From the NCBI GenBank assembly GCA_900543105.1, contig UQQA01000109.1, positions 1 to 8,622 of the forward strand: DNA of 8,622 nt, written 5' to 3'. Shown piece by piece: positions 1 to 6,603 of the stretch. The translations under genes and the position numbers were made by a program. The first letter of the stretch is position 1; each line of letters opens with the position of its first letter. The notes beneath the pieces were generated by a model. That model was not told the origin of the DNA. It did not search any database and worked only from the letters and a program-made list of their open reading frames with translations. The stretch is from an uncultured Ruminococcus sp. GTDB taxonomy: Bacteria; Bacillota; Clostridia; Oscillospirales; Ruminococcaceae.

Positions 1-21
1 ATATCAGAGTTTTTGCTTGAT
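1..21. repeat. Short direct repeat, copy 1 (window edge)
   Basis: These 21 bases match positions 2097-2117 at 20 of 21 positions in the same orientation; the single difference is T against G at the 14th base. The copies diverge immediately afterwards, and the repeat may continue leftward out of the window. The match is long enough that chance is unlikely even in AT-rich DNA. Its nature is unknown; it could be the edge of a dispersed intergenic repeat. Confidence 0.5.
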
Positions 22-85
22 TTTTTGTATAGTTTTTAATTGGTGTTTTGTATAACAGACCACAAAGTTCATGCTAATATGCATA

Positions 86-125
86 AAAATGCCCCCGTTT
101 TCAACGTTTCCGATGAAAACGGGGG
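86..125 (-). terminator. Intrinsic terminator of the nifS-nifU operon
   Basis: A perfect 11-bp stem is formed by CCCCCGTTTTC (92-102) and GAAAACGGGGG (115-125) around a 12-nt loop. Read on the minus strand, the stem is followed by CATTTTTATG, giving a five-T run two bases past the stem. On the plus strand the following bases (AGAGTTCTTG) are not T-rich, so the minus direction is favoured. It lies about 110 nt beyond the nifU stop codon, the expected side for ending the minus-strand operon. Confidence 0.72.
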
Positions 126-168
126 AGAGTTCTTGTGCAAAAATTGTATATTGAAATTGCAGATGCGA

Positions 169-195
169 TTCGGGCAGGAAAGCCGTCCCTGCGAA
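169..195. repeat. Imperfect hairpin of the GGGACGG type
   Basis: TTCG (169-172) pairs with CGAA (192-195), and CAGG (175-178) pairs with CCTG (188-191), leaving a two-base bulge. Read on the minus strand it begins GCAGGGACGG. That resembles the GTAGGGGACGG hairpin at 8479-8500 in the repeat element after rsmA, and both lie close to a 7-nt-period tract. It may be a decayed copy of the same family; this is inference from short similarity. Confidence 0.35.
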
Positions 196-211
196 ATTCA
201 AACAATTATAT

Positions 212-230
212 AATTACGAATTACGCATTA
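212..230. repeat. Heptad repeat tract next to the nifU stop
   Basis: Two perfect tandem AATTACG units (212-218 and 219-225) are followed by CATTA. The tract starts only a few bases downstream of the nifU stop codon at 234-236 (minus strand). It has the same 7-nt period and A/T plus CG composition as the AATTCGG tracts after rsmA, differing in one position of the unit. Confidence 0.5.
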
Positions 231-233
231 AAA

Positions 234-674
234 TTACTCGTCTGTCGGAAGATCGTGAAGATCGCAGTGTTCGGACTGCTTGCCGAGGATAGGCTCGGGG
301 TCTACGCCTTTGCGCTTGTAGTAGTCGGTGAGTGCGGAACGTACTGCCTGCTCTGCGAGAACGGAGCAGTGTATCTTCTGCGGCGGAAGTCCCTCGAGAG
401 CTTCAACCACTGCCTTGTTTGTAAGGCTGAGAGCGTTGTCGATAGACTTGCCCTTTATCATCTCGGTAGCAATGGAAGATGTTGCAACTGCTGCGCCGCA
501 GCCGAATGTCTTGAATTTACAGTCGGTGATAGTATCTCCGTCGACCTTGATGTACATTTTCATAATATCGCCGCACTTTGCGTTGCCGACTTCGCCAACG
601 CCGTCAGCATCGGGAATTTCGCCAACGTTTCTCGGGTTTGCGAAATGATCCATTACTTTATCGCTGTATAACAT
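234..674 (-). CDS. nifU: Iron-sulfur cluster assembly scaffold NifU/IscU
   Basis: This 146-residue protein is a U-type scaffold, on which nascent [2Fe-2S] or [4Fe-4S] clusters are built from cysteine-derived sulfur before transfer to apoproteins in the cytoplasm. It has only the NifU N-terminal domain, the normal IscU/short NifU architecture. The cluster-ligand cysteines are present: Cys34 with Asp36 in NAKCGD, Cys59 in FGCGAA, and Cys103 in IHCSVLAEQA. The N-terminus MLYSDKVMDHFANPRNVG is typical of the family. Extra Cys52 and Cys137 are not family ligands. The start is supported by a strong AAGGAGG ribosome binding site just upstream. Only 20 nt separate it from the nifS stop, so the two are surely co-transcribed. 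No hscA, hscB or ferredoxin gene follows, as is usual in Clostridia. Confidence 0.95.
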   Translation of the reverse strand: MLYSDKVMDHFANPRNVGEIPDADGVGEVGNAKCGDIMKMYIKVDGDTITDCKFKTFGCGAAVATSSIATEMIKGKSIDNALSLTNKAVVEALEGLPPQKIHCSVLAEQAVRSALTDYYKRKGVDPEPILGKQSEHCDLHDLPTDE

Positions 675-694
675 AAAAATTTACCTCCTTGACA

Positions 695-1927
695 TTACTT
701 TGCCGATGTTATTTCCGAAACGAACGGAAGAAGCTTCTTTGTATGCTCCTTGCCGCTTGTGATATCTTCCCAGAGCGGCGACATATTTCTCAAACGGACA
801 ACAACGTCCTTGACTGCTTCAATGATATAATCCGCATCTTCGTCCGTGATATCCTCGCCGAGCGAAAGACGGAGCGAGCCGTGCGCAACTTCGTGGGGAA
901 GTCCGAGCGAAAGCAGAACGTGCGACGGGTCAAGCGAACCCGATGTGCAGGCAGAGCCGCTTGAAGCACATATTCCCTTGCTGTCGAGAAGAAGCAGGAG
1001 AGCCTCGCCCTCTACGCCGAGAAAAGAGATATTTATATTGGCAGGCAGACGCTTTTCACGGTCACCGTTAAGTCTTGTTCCCTCGATAGTAAGGATACCG
1101 TCGATGATCTTATTGCGTATCTTTTTGATGCGTTCGCCTTTTTCGGCGATGTCTGCGCAAGCGTCAGTGATAGCAGTTCCAAGACCCGCGATTGCAGGAA
1201 CATTCTCCGTACCGGGGCGCTTGCCGCGTTCCTGACCGCCGCCGAAGATGAGGTTCGGCATTGGTATGCCCTTTTTAACATAGAGAAGTCCGATGCCTTT
1301 CTGTGCGTGTATCTTATGACCCGAAAGGGAGAGCATATCGATGTTCTGCTCGGCAACGTTTATCGGAACGTGACCTACAGCCTGTACAGCATCGGTGTGA
1401 AAAAGAACTCCCTTTTCGTGACATATCCTGCCGATCTCGGGGATAGGCTGGATAGTGCCGATCTCGTTGTTAGCATACATTATAGTAACAAGAGCTGTCT
1501 TGTCGGTGATAGCCTCGGCTACCTGTTCGGGTGAAATAACACCGTTTTCACCTACGGGGAGGTAGGTAACGGTGAAGCCGTGCTTTTCGAGGTAAGCGCA
1601 GGTGTGAAGAACAGCGTGATGCTCGAAAGCTGTGGTGATGATGTGGTTCTTACCCTTTGCGGCAAGGCGTTCCGCAGTCGCGCGGATAGCCCAGTTGTCA
1701 CTTTCCGTTCCGCAGCTGGTGAAGAATATCTCGTTCGGATTGCAGCCAAGAGCTGCGGCAGCCTTTTCACGAGCCTCCTCAACGACCTTTTGTGCATCAC
1801 GTCCGAGCTTGTAGATGCTTGACGGGTTGCCGTACTGTGTTGTGAGGAACGGCATCATAGTGTTAAGGACATTTTCGGAAACAGCCGTTGTGGCGGCGTT
1901 GTCCGCATATATATAACGTTTTTCCAT
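695..1927 (-). CDS. nifS: Cysteine desulfurase NifS/IscS (class V aminotransferase fold)
   Basis: This PLP enzyme converts L-cysteine to alanine and passes the released sulfur, as a persulfide on its catalytic cysteine, to the NifU scaffold encoded directly downstream. The 410 residues carry the expected motifs in order: YADNAATT (7-14), GTESDNWAI near 73-81, EHHAV at 102-106 (PLP-stacking His), HTDAVQ at 177-182 (PLP-binding Asp179), SGHKIHAQKG at 202-211 with Schiff-base Lys205, and SSGSACTSG at 322-330 with persulfide Cys327. ERGKRPGTENVPAI (233-246) is also characteristic. The ATG at 1925-1927 is preceded by AGAGG at 5-nt spacing. Length is normal for the IscS/NifS group. No Rrf2-type regulator gene (IscR) accompanies the operon inside the window. 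Confidence 0.96.
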   Translation of the reverse strand: MEKRYIYADNAATTAVSENVLNTMMPFLTTQYGNPSSIYKLGRDAQKVVEEAREKAAAALGCNPNEIFFTSCGTESDNWAIRATAERLAAKGKNHIITTAFEHHAVLHTCAYLEKHGFTVTYLPVGENGVISPEQVAEAITDKTALVTIMYANNEIGTIQPIPEIGRICHEKGVLFHTDAVQAVGHVPINVAEQNIDMLSLSGHKIHAQKGIGLLYVKKGIPMPNLIFGGGQERGKRPGTENVPAIAGLGTAITDACADIAEKGERIKKIRNKIIDGILTIEGTRLNGDREKRLPANINISFLGVEGEALLLLLDSKGICASSGSACTSGSLDPSHVLLSLGLPHEVAHGSLRLSLGEDITDEDADYIIEAVKDVVVRLRNMSPLWEDITSGKEHTKKLLPFVSEITSAK

Positions 1928-1986
1928 AGTATCCTCTTTTCTTTAATATATTTATAAAGTCTATCAATTTCATAGGCTATGGCTAT

Positions 1987-2015
1987 ATTATATACTAATT
2001 TTATCCGTAAATCAA
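1987..2015 (-). promoter_or_regulatory. Sigma-A-type promoter of nifS-nifU
   Basis: On the minus strand TTGATT (2010-2015) and TATAAT (1987-1992) are separated by 17 nt, a near-consensus housekeeping promoter about 60 nt before the nifS start. A short inverted repeat, CATAG-N-CTATG (1971-1981), lies over the expected transcription start and could be an operator, but it is too short to be sure. Confidence 0.75.
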
Positions 2016-2020
2016 GAGGT

Positions 2021-2050
2021 TTCGAAAAAAAATTTAAAATTTTTTTTGAA
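2021..2050 (-). promoter_or_regulatory. A/T-tract palindrome upstream of the nifS promoter (UP-element-like)
   Basis: A run of eight A, three T, four A and eight T, bounded by TTCG and GAA, forms a nearly perfect palindrome ending 6 bp upstream of the -35 box. AT tracts in this position commonly act as RNA polymerase alpha-subunit contact sites (UP elements). It could also form a weak all-A/T hairpin, but that would make a poor terminator. Confidence 0.45.
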
Positions 2051-2096
2051 TAATAAATGCAAATTAAGCTATAGAAAAAACTGCGCCCCAAAATAT

Positions 2097-2117
2097 ATAT
2101 CAGAGTTTTGGCTTGAT
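2097..2117. repeat. Short direct repeat, copy 2
   Basis: This is the second copy of the 21-base sequence found at positions 1-21 (20 of 21 identical). Here it forms the left arm and part of the loop of the hairpin at 2102-2133. The right arm of that hairpin is absent in copy 1, so the shared piece is not simply a whole terminator. Confidence 0.5.
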
Positions 2118-2141
2118 CGTTGGTCAAAACTCTTTTGTTTG
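2102..2141. terminator. Hairpin, possible terminator after the orphan gene
   Basis: AGAGTTTTG (2102-2110) pairs perfectly with CAAAACTCT (2125-2133) around a 14-nt loop. On the plus strand the stem runs into TTTGTTTGG; on the minus strand it is followed by GATATATATTTT. The only gene reading toward it is the minus-strand gene ending at 2259, about 125 nt away, so it may act as that gene's terminator. The stem is AT-rich and the T-run is better on the other strand, so direction is uncertain. Confidence 0.4.
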
Positions 2142-2258
2142 GATAAGTCAGATATTCTTCTTATAAATATTGCCGACCAGACTTCCCGAAGAGCCGCTTT
2201 CAACAAAAGAATATTGGTTTTTTGAATTAAGGAATTGTGCATTGTCATACCGCAAATT
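2134..2258. other. Non-coding spacer with a heptad trace, no convincing gene
   Basis: This is the rest of the 331-bp gap between nifS and the orphan gene. A 70-residue minus-strand frame spans much of it (2069-2281), but it overlaps the end of the orphan gene, has no convincing ribosome binding site and has unremarkable composition. At 2232-2245 lie two related heptads, GAATTGT and GCATTGT, about 14 nt past the stop codon of the orphan gene, echoing the 7-nt tracts after nifU and rsmA. I see no RNA gene here. Confidence 0.4.
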
Positions 2259-2717
2259 TTAGTCAATGATCGAAAACCCATACTTATTGTTCATTGAGCT
2301 GTTTAAAATGTTCAGGCGCTCCATAGGATATTTGTTTACAGTTCCGTCTACAAATGTAATTCCTTTTTTTAATTCAGGTTCGTGTTTGCGAATACCTTGC
2401 CTTATCAGTGGCACGAAGATTTCCTTATCAATATTAAAACTTGCTGTTCCTTTACTTTCAAAATACAAACAGCAGTCAAAATATTCTGCAGCCAAGAATA
2501 CGTCGGCGGCTGAACCATTCAAAAGGATAGTCAACGCCTGCTGAAAAATATTTTTTCGATCTTTCGACGGACTTACATATATATACTCTTTCATCACCCT
2601 ATCAGTTGCAGTGGGGAGTGGTTCGCCGTAATCATATTGAGATATCATTACAGGATATACTCCTTTCAGCAGATCTGCAACATTTTCAGCGTCATATAAG
2701 TTTATATGTGACATCAT
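2259..2717 (-). CDS. Hypothetical protein, 152 residues, family not recognised
   Basis: I do not recognise the family. The product is a soluble, probably cytoplasmic protein with no signal peptide or membrane segment. Visible features are an acidic N-terminal half, a likely helical centre (FQQALTILLNGSAADVFLA, about 58-76), a Cys-Cys pair (DCCLYF, near 80-85), and a C-terminus ending in NKYGFSIID. Expression is credible: AAGGGGGG at 2722-2729 is a good ribosome binding site, and TTGACA/TATAAT boxes lie just upstream. The protein starts Met-Met, and the second ATG (2712-2714) gives a better spacing. The gene stands alone, is visibly more AT-rich than its neighbours, and is flanked by repeats, which suggests acquisition by transfer. 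The small size and helical core loosely recall immunity proteins of toxin systems, but no toxin gene is adjacent; treat that as speculation. Confidence 0.75.
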   Translation of the reverse strand: MMSHINLYDAENVADLLKGVYPVMISQYDYGEPLPTATDRVMKEYIYVSPSKDRKNIFQQALTILLNGSAADVFLAAEYFDCCLYFESKGTASFNIDKEIFVPLIRQGIRKHEPELKKGITFVDGTVNKYPMERLNILNSSMNNKYGFSIID

Positions 2718-2740
2718 AACGCCCCCCTTTATATGCTTAA

Positions 2741-2770
2741 ATTATATCCTTTTTTATCCATGATTGTCAA
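2741..2770 (-). promoter_or_regulatory. Consensus promoter of the orphan gene at 2259-2717
   Basis: On the minus strand TTGACA (2765-2770) and TATAAT (2741-2746) both match the sigma-A consensus perfectly, with an 18-nt spacer. The -10 box ends 23 nt upstream of the first ATG, so the leader is very short. This is the best-matching promoter in the window. Confidence 0.8.
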
Positions 2771-2838
2771 GCAAATTCCCGAAAATCCGTGTCTTGTTCA
2801 TATCAGTACTGTTCCTCTTTTTTATTTTCCGAAAAGTA

Positions 2839-2867
2839 TAGAAATTCCCACACAAATATGATATAAT
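2839..2867 (+). promoter_or_regulatory. Promoter of the rluA-to-rsmA operon (extended -10)
   Basis: TATAAT at 2862-2867 is preceded by TG one base before it, giving an extended -10 (TGATATAAT). TAGAAA at 2839-2844, 17 nt upstream, matches four of six -35 positions. It is divergent from the promoter at 2741-2770 and about 45 nt upstream of the first gene of the plus-strand cluster. A run of alternating AT follows at 2868-2878. Confidence 0.65.
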
Positions 2868-2911
2868 AATATATATATGTCAAAAATCAGCTTTTAAAAA
2901 GGCGGTCAGAT

Positions 2912-3871
2912 ATGAGAAACTATAATAACAAAAATAACGATAAGGAAAAGTCAAAGCCGCAGAGCTTTACCGTGAGCGAGCCTGTCGGTCTGCTCGATTT
3001 CCTTTTTGAAAATATGAAAGGCAAGGGCGTGAACAAGGTCAAGGCTACGCTCAAATACCGTCTTGTTTCGGTGGACGGAAAGGTAACTACCCGTTTCGAC
3101 TATCCGCTCAAGGCAGGTCAGGTCGTGACTATTGCATCGTACAAGCCGGAATACAAGCGTGACAACGTGCCGAATATGCCCGATATCATATATGAGGACG
3201 ACAACATCATCGTTGTGAACAAGCCTGCCGGAATGTTGGCTGTTGCGACCGATGAGGAAAAGGAAAACACGGCTTATCATGCTGTTACCGAATATGTAAA
3301 GCGCAAGAACCGCAACGACCGAATCTTCATCGTTCACCGCCTTGACCGTGACACCTCGGGAATACTGCTTTTCGCCAAGAATGACACGGTGAAATTCGAC
3401 CTGCAGGAGCATTGGAACGAATATGTGAAATACCGTGGTTACTGTGCCGTTGTTGAGGGTCACCCAGACCCGAAAAAGGGCAGGATAGAATCGTGGTTAA
3501 AGGAAACGGACAGTATGTTCGTATATTCCTCACGAAACAAGGGTGACGGCAAGCTTTCCATAACGAATTATGAGGTCAAGCGTGAGAGCCGTGACTACTC
3601 GCTCGTTGCGGTGAACATCGAAACGGGACGCAAGAACCAGATCAGAGCGCACTTCTCCGAAATGGGCTGTCCTATCGCAGGCGACAAGAAATACGGCGCA
3701 GACACGAACCCTATCCGCCGTCTGGCGCTTCATGCAGACAGACTTGTTATCTATATCCCTTATCTCGGCAGGGAAATGGAATGGAAGCTTCCCGTTCCGC
3801 CGAAGTTCCTTTTTATGATGAAGCACGAGGACGAATACAATAAGAAAGGCGGAAAGCGAAATGGCAATTAA
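2912..3871 (+). CDS. RluA-family pseudouridine synthase with N-terminal S4 domain
   Basis: The enzyme isomerises specific uridines in RNA, probably 23S rRNA, to pseudouridine. The 319 residues begin with a polar Asn/Lys-rich stretch (1-16), then an S4-like RNA-binding domain at about 22-78 (KATLKYRLVSVDGKVTT), then the catalytic domain at about 90-300. The signature HRLDRDTSG (142-150) contains the catalytic Asp145. Other family marks are VVNKPAGML (101-109), TGRKNQIRAHFSEMGCPI (238-255, the RluA motif) and GDKKYG (257-262). The start has AAAGGCGG about 6 nt upstream. Substrate position cannot be told from sequence; RluC/RluD-like is the general class. It heads a six-gene plus-strand run and its stop overlaps the next gene by 11 nt. 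Confidence 0.93.
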   Translation: MRNYNNKNNDKEKSKPQSFTVSEPVGLLDFLFENMKGKGVNKVKATLKYRLVSVDGKVTTRFDYPLKAGQVVTIASYKPEYKRDNVPNMPDIIYEDDNIIVVNKPAGMLAVATDEEKENTAYHAVTEYVKRKNRNDRIFIVHRLDRDTSGILLFAKNDTVKFDLQEHWNEYVKYRGYCAVVEGHPDPKKGRIESWLKETDSMFVYSSRNKGDGKLSITNYEVKRESRDYSLVAVNIETGRKNQIRAHFSEMGCPIAGDKKYGADTNPIRRLALHADRLVIYIPYLGREMEWKLPVPPKFLFMMKHEDEYNKKGGKRNGN

Positions 3872-4310
3872 ACTTTACGAGCGCAAGGCTTTTTACTATG
3901 AGACAGATAAAATGGGCATCGTTCACCACTCGAATTATATCCGCTGGTTCGAGGAGGCGCGCATACACTTCTTGAACGAGGTCGGCTATCCGTATGCGAA
4001 AATGGAGGAAAACGGCGTTATGATACCCGTCCTTTCGGCGAGGGCAGACTATAAAAACGCTGTACGCTTTGATGAAACTGTACTTATCGTGCTGAAAGTC
4101 GAGGAGTTCAACGGCTTCAAAATGCGCATAACCTACCGTGTTATCGGCAAGGACAACGGCGAGCTGAAAGCCACGGGCGAAACCTCGCATTTCTTCACCG
4201 ATATGGATCTGAAGCCGCTCCGCACGAAAAAGACCCACCCCGATATTTACAAGGCTTTCGCTGACTATATCGGTGTTGATTTTCTTGAAGAGGATAATAA
4301 AAATGAGTGA
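3861..4310 (+). CDS. Hotdog-fold acyl-CoA thioesterase, YbgC/FadM family
   Basis: This small cytoplasmic thioesterase is expected to hydrolyse acyl-CoA thioesters. The 149 residues form a single 4-hydroxybenzoyl-CoA-thioesterase-type hotdog domain. The N-terminal motif YYETDKMGIVHHSNYIRWFEEAR (12-34 region) contains the catalytic Asp16 and the His-Ser-Asn-Tyr stretch of the family. The length is normal. The start lies inside the last codons of the rluA-family gene, with AAAGGCGG at 8-nt spacing, the same ribosome-binding sequence as that gene. The stop overlaps the start of the following esterase gene by 8 nt, so translation of the three is likely coupled. In Proteobacteria ybgC sits with tol-pal; no such genes are here, so a general housekeeping role is more likely. 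Chain-length preference is not readable from the sequence. Confidence 0.9.
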   Translation: MAIKLYERKAFYYETDKMGIVHHSNYIRWFEEARIHFLNEVGYPYAKMEENGVMIPVLSARADYKNAVRFDETVLIVLKVEEFNGFKMRITYRVIGKDNGELKATGETSHFFTDMDLKPLRTKKTHPDIYKAFADYIGVDFLEEDNKNE

Positions 4311-5367
4311 AATAATGAGAATTTCGGCTGAAAATGCCAATGTTCGCAGGCTCGGACGAACTCTTATGCGGAACGGCACGTTATGGCTCGGCTACTCGCT
4401 GACGGGTGCGGAGTTCGGCTTTGACGGAACGAGCCTTACGGCGGAGCTTACGACCGACTGGGTGAATGACGAGGCTTGGAAGGAGAATTTTCAGCCCTAT
4501 ATGGCTGTACTTGTGAACGGAAAGCTTTTAAAGCGTTTCGCTGTCAGCGAGGGTACTGCCGAATATGAGCTTTACCGCAGTGAAAGGGCTGAAAAAGTCC
4601 GCATCAGGCTTGTAAAGCTTTCGGAAAACGCTTTTTCAAAGGTTGGAGTGCTGTCTTTCAGCGTGGACGGAAAGCTGACGGCGACAAAGCCCTGTTCCGA
4701 GCGCAGGATAGAATTTGTCGGCGACTCGATAACCTGCGGCTTCGGCATTGAGGGAAGGTCTGCCGACGAGAAATTCAGGACATCGACTGAAAATCCTCTT
4801 ATAAACTATGCTTCACTCACGGCGAATGAGCTTGGCGCAGAGTATCAGCTCATCTCCTGGACATCGATAGGCGTTTACTCTAACTCGGTCAAGGACGACC
4901 GAACCGAACCCGACAACGCTTGGACAATGCCCGTTATATATGACTGTACCGACAAGGCTGTTGACGGTATGCTCGGAAATGAACCCGAAAAGTGGGATCA
5001 TTCACGCTTTGCACCACAGCTTATCGTTGTCAATCTCGGAACGAACGACAAGGATTTCACAAGGGGAATACCCGAGCGCACGGCGGCATTTGAAAACTGC
5101 TACCGTGAATTCATTGCGCATATCCGTGAGAAAGATCCGCAGGCGCACATTATCTGCGCACTCGGAGCAATGGGACGTGAGCTTTTGCCGCAGGTCGAAA
5201 ATGCCGTAAAATCGCTTGCTGACGAAAGGATAACCTCGCTCGGCTTCGATGTTCAGCGTGAGGAGGACGGTATCGGTTCGGAACAGCACCCGAATGCCGT
5301 AACTCACCGCAAAATGGCGAACAGGCTTATTGCCGAAATAAAACGGCTCGGCATCTTTAAGGAGTAA
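4303..5367 (+). CDS. SGNH/GDSL-type esterase with N-terminal beta domain (CE2-like)
   Basis: The protein is a predicted carbohydrate or ester deacetylase. From the ATG at 4303 it has 354 residues: an N-terminal beta-rich domain (about 1-125) and a C-terminal SGNH hydrolase domain (about 134-352), the order seen in carbohydrate esterase family 2. Visible catalytic blocks are FVGDSITCGFG (138-148, nucleophile Ser142), VVNLGTNDKDF (242-252, block III Asn248) and QHPNAVTHRKMA (328-339, with catalytic His329). An acid at the usual DxxH position is not evident (Ser326); Glu327 might substitute, and some CE2 enzymes use a Ser-His dyad. There is no signal peptide, unusual for a polysaccharide esterase, so it probably acts in the cytoplasm. 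GAAGAGG nine bases before 4303 chooses this start; an upstream in-frame ATG at 4273 lies deep inside the previous gene. Confidence 0.87.
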   Translation: MSEIMRISAENANVRRLGRTLMRNGTLWLGYSLTGAEFGFDGTSLTAELTTDWVNDEAWKENFQPYMAVLVNGKLLKRFAVSEGTAEYELYRSERAEKVRIRLVKLSENAFSKVGVLSFSVDGKLTATKPCSERRIEFVGDSITCGFGIEGRSADEKFRTSTENPLINYASLTANELGAEYQLISWTSIGVYSNSVKDDRTEPDNAWTMPVIYDCTDKAVDGMLGNEPEKWDHSRFAPQLIVVNLGTNDKDFTRGIPERTAAFENCYREFIAHIREKDPQAHIICALGAMGRELLPQVENAVKSLADERITSLGFDVQREEDGIGSEQHPNAVTHRKMANRLIAEIKRLGIFKE

Positions 5368-5370
5368 AAA

Positions 5371-6603
5371 ATGTCAAATTCTTATGACTGTATAATAGTA
5401 GGCGGCGGTGCTGCGGGAATGATGGCTGCGATAACAGCCGCAGGACTGGGAAAAAGTACACTGCTGCTTGAAAAAATGAACCGCTGCGGAAAGAAGATAT
5501 CCATAACGGGAAAAGGTCGCTGCAACGTTACGAACAACTGCACATCGGACGATTTCTTCGCGAATATCCCGACTAACCCGAGGTTTCTCTACTCGGCTTA
5601 TGCAGGCTTTAACTCGCAGGATTGTATGGATTTTTTTGAAAGGCTCGGAGTTCCGCTCAAAACGGAGCGTGGAAACCGTGTTTTTCCCGTCAGCGACAAA
5701 GCGGAGGATATCGTCCGTGCGCTTGAACAGGGCTGCGAGGACTACGGCGTGAACAGGATATTTTCAAAGGTGACGGAGATGATCACCGAGGACGGTGCGG
5801 TAAAGGGCGTAAAGTGCGGCAGCAGGACATATTTCGCTCCGTCTGTACTCATTGCAACGGGCGGAAAGTCCTACCCCGGAACGGGTTCGGACGGCGACGG
5901 TTACCGTTTCGCCGAGGAGCTCGGACACACTGTAACGGACATAAAGCCGTCGCTCGTACCTATCGAATCGGACGATGATTACTGCCGTGAAATGATGGGA
6001 CTTTCGCTGAAAAATGTTGTACTCACGCTCAAAGACACGGTGAAAAACAAGGTCGTTTTCTCCGAAATGGGTGAGATGCTTTTCACGCATTTTGGTGTAT
6101 CGGGTCCGCTTGTTCTGAGCGCATCGAGCCATATTCCGCAGGTCGAGAGCGGACGCTACATTTTTTATATTGACTTAAAGCCTGCGCTTGACGAAAAAAA
6201 GCTGGACGAGAGAATACTGCGTGATTTTAAGGAGATACCGAACCGAATTTTCGCAAACTCGCTTTCAAAACTTCTCCCGTCAAAAATGATACCGACTGTC
6301 GTTGAGCTTTCGGGCATCGACGGCGAAAAGCAGGTCAACTCCGTCACAAAGCAGGAACGTCAGCGGCTCGTTTCGCTTCTGAAAGCTTTTCCCGTGCATA
6401 TTCGGAGCTTCCGACCGATAGCCGAGGCGATAGTTACGAGCGGCGGCGTTAAGGTCAGCGAGGTCTCGCCGAAAACGATGGAGTCAAAGCTTGTAAAGGG
6501 ACTTTACTTTGCAGGCGAAATTCTCGATGTGGACGGCTATACAGGCGGCTTCAATTTGCAGATAGCATTTTCAACGGGCTGTCTTGCAGGAGAGAATATG
6601 TGA
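5371..6603 (+). CDS. FAD-dependent oxidoreductase, HI0933/YhiN family
   Basis: This is a flavoprotein of the HI0933-like group (NAD(P)/FAD-dependent, with a Rossmann fold and inserted beta domain). The 410 residues start with the dinucleotide motif CIIVGGGAAGMMAA (7-20) followed by LLLEKMNRCGKKISITGKGR (31-50), a family hallmark, then CNVTN. ATGGKSYPGTGSDGDGY (162-178) and GEMLFTHFGVSGP (234-246) are also characteristic, and the C-terminal GLYFAGEILDVDGYTGGFNL (377-396) is the second FAD site. Physiological substrates of most members are unknown. A Clostridium member (BaiN) acts in bile-acid metabolism, but nothing nearby supports that role here. AAGGAG overlaps the preceding stop codon and lies 6 nt before this ATG. 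Confidence 0.92.
   Translation: MSNSYDCIIVGGGAAGMMAAITAAGLGKSTLLLEKMNRCGKKISITGKGRCNVTNNCTSDDFFANIPTNPRFLYSAYAGFNSQDCMDFFERLGVPLKTERGNRVFPVSDKAEDIVRALEQGCEDYGVNRIFSKVTEMITEDGAVKGVKCGSRTYFAPSVLIATGGKSYPGTGSDGDGYRFAEELGHTVTDIKPSLVPIESDDDYCREMMGLSLKNVVLTLKDTVKNKVVFSEMGEMLFTHFGVSGPLVLSASSHIPQVESGRYIFYIDLKPALDEKKLDERILRDFKEIPNRIFANSLSKLLPSKMIPTVVELSGIDGEKQVNSVTKQERQRLVSLLKAFPVHIRSFRPIAEAIVTSGGVKVSEVSPKTMESKLVKGLYFAGEILDVDGYTGGFNLQIAFSTGCLAGENM

Noticed and set aside
135..671. 178-residue plus-strand frame
   Set aside because: It is antisense to nifU over almost its full length, lacks a ribosome binding site and family motifs, and is explained by codon bias of the real gene.
2069..2281. 70-residue minus-strand frame after the orphan gene
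   Set aside because: It overlaps the end of the orphan gene in another frame, covers a hairpin and repeat trace, and has no credible start signal.
2718..2911. Riboswitch or leader RNA between the divergent promoters
   Set aside because: Both leaders are short (about 15-40 nt) and I see no conserved aptamer-like structure.
4273..4302. Earlier start for the SGNH esterase
   Set aside because: It adds ten residues (MLIFLKRIIK) read from inside the thioesterase gene, without a ribosome binding site, while GAAGAGG precedes the ATG at 4303. The hydrophobic look is accidental and not a signal peptide.
3813..4379. 188-residue minus-strand frame
   Set aside because: It is antisense to the thioesterase gene, which has a clear catalytic motif and ribosome binding site.
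5371..6603. Bile-acid dehydroxylation (BaiN) role for the flavoprotein
   Set aside because: Only the broad HI0933 family is shared; no other bai genes are nearby and the neighbours are rRNA-modification and acyl-group genes.
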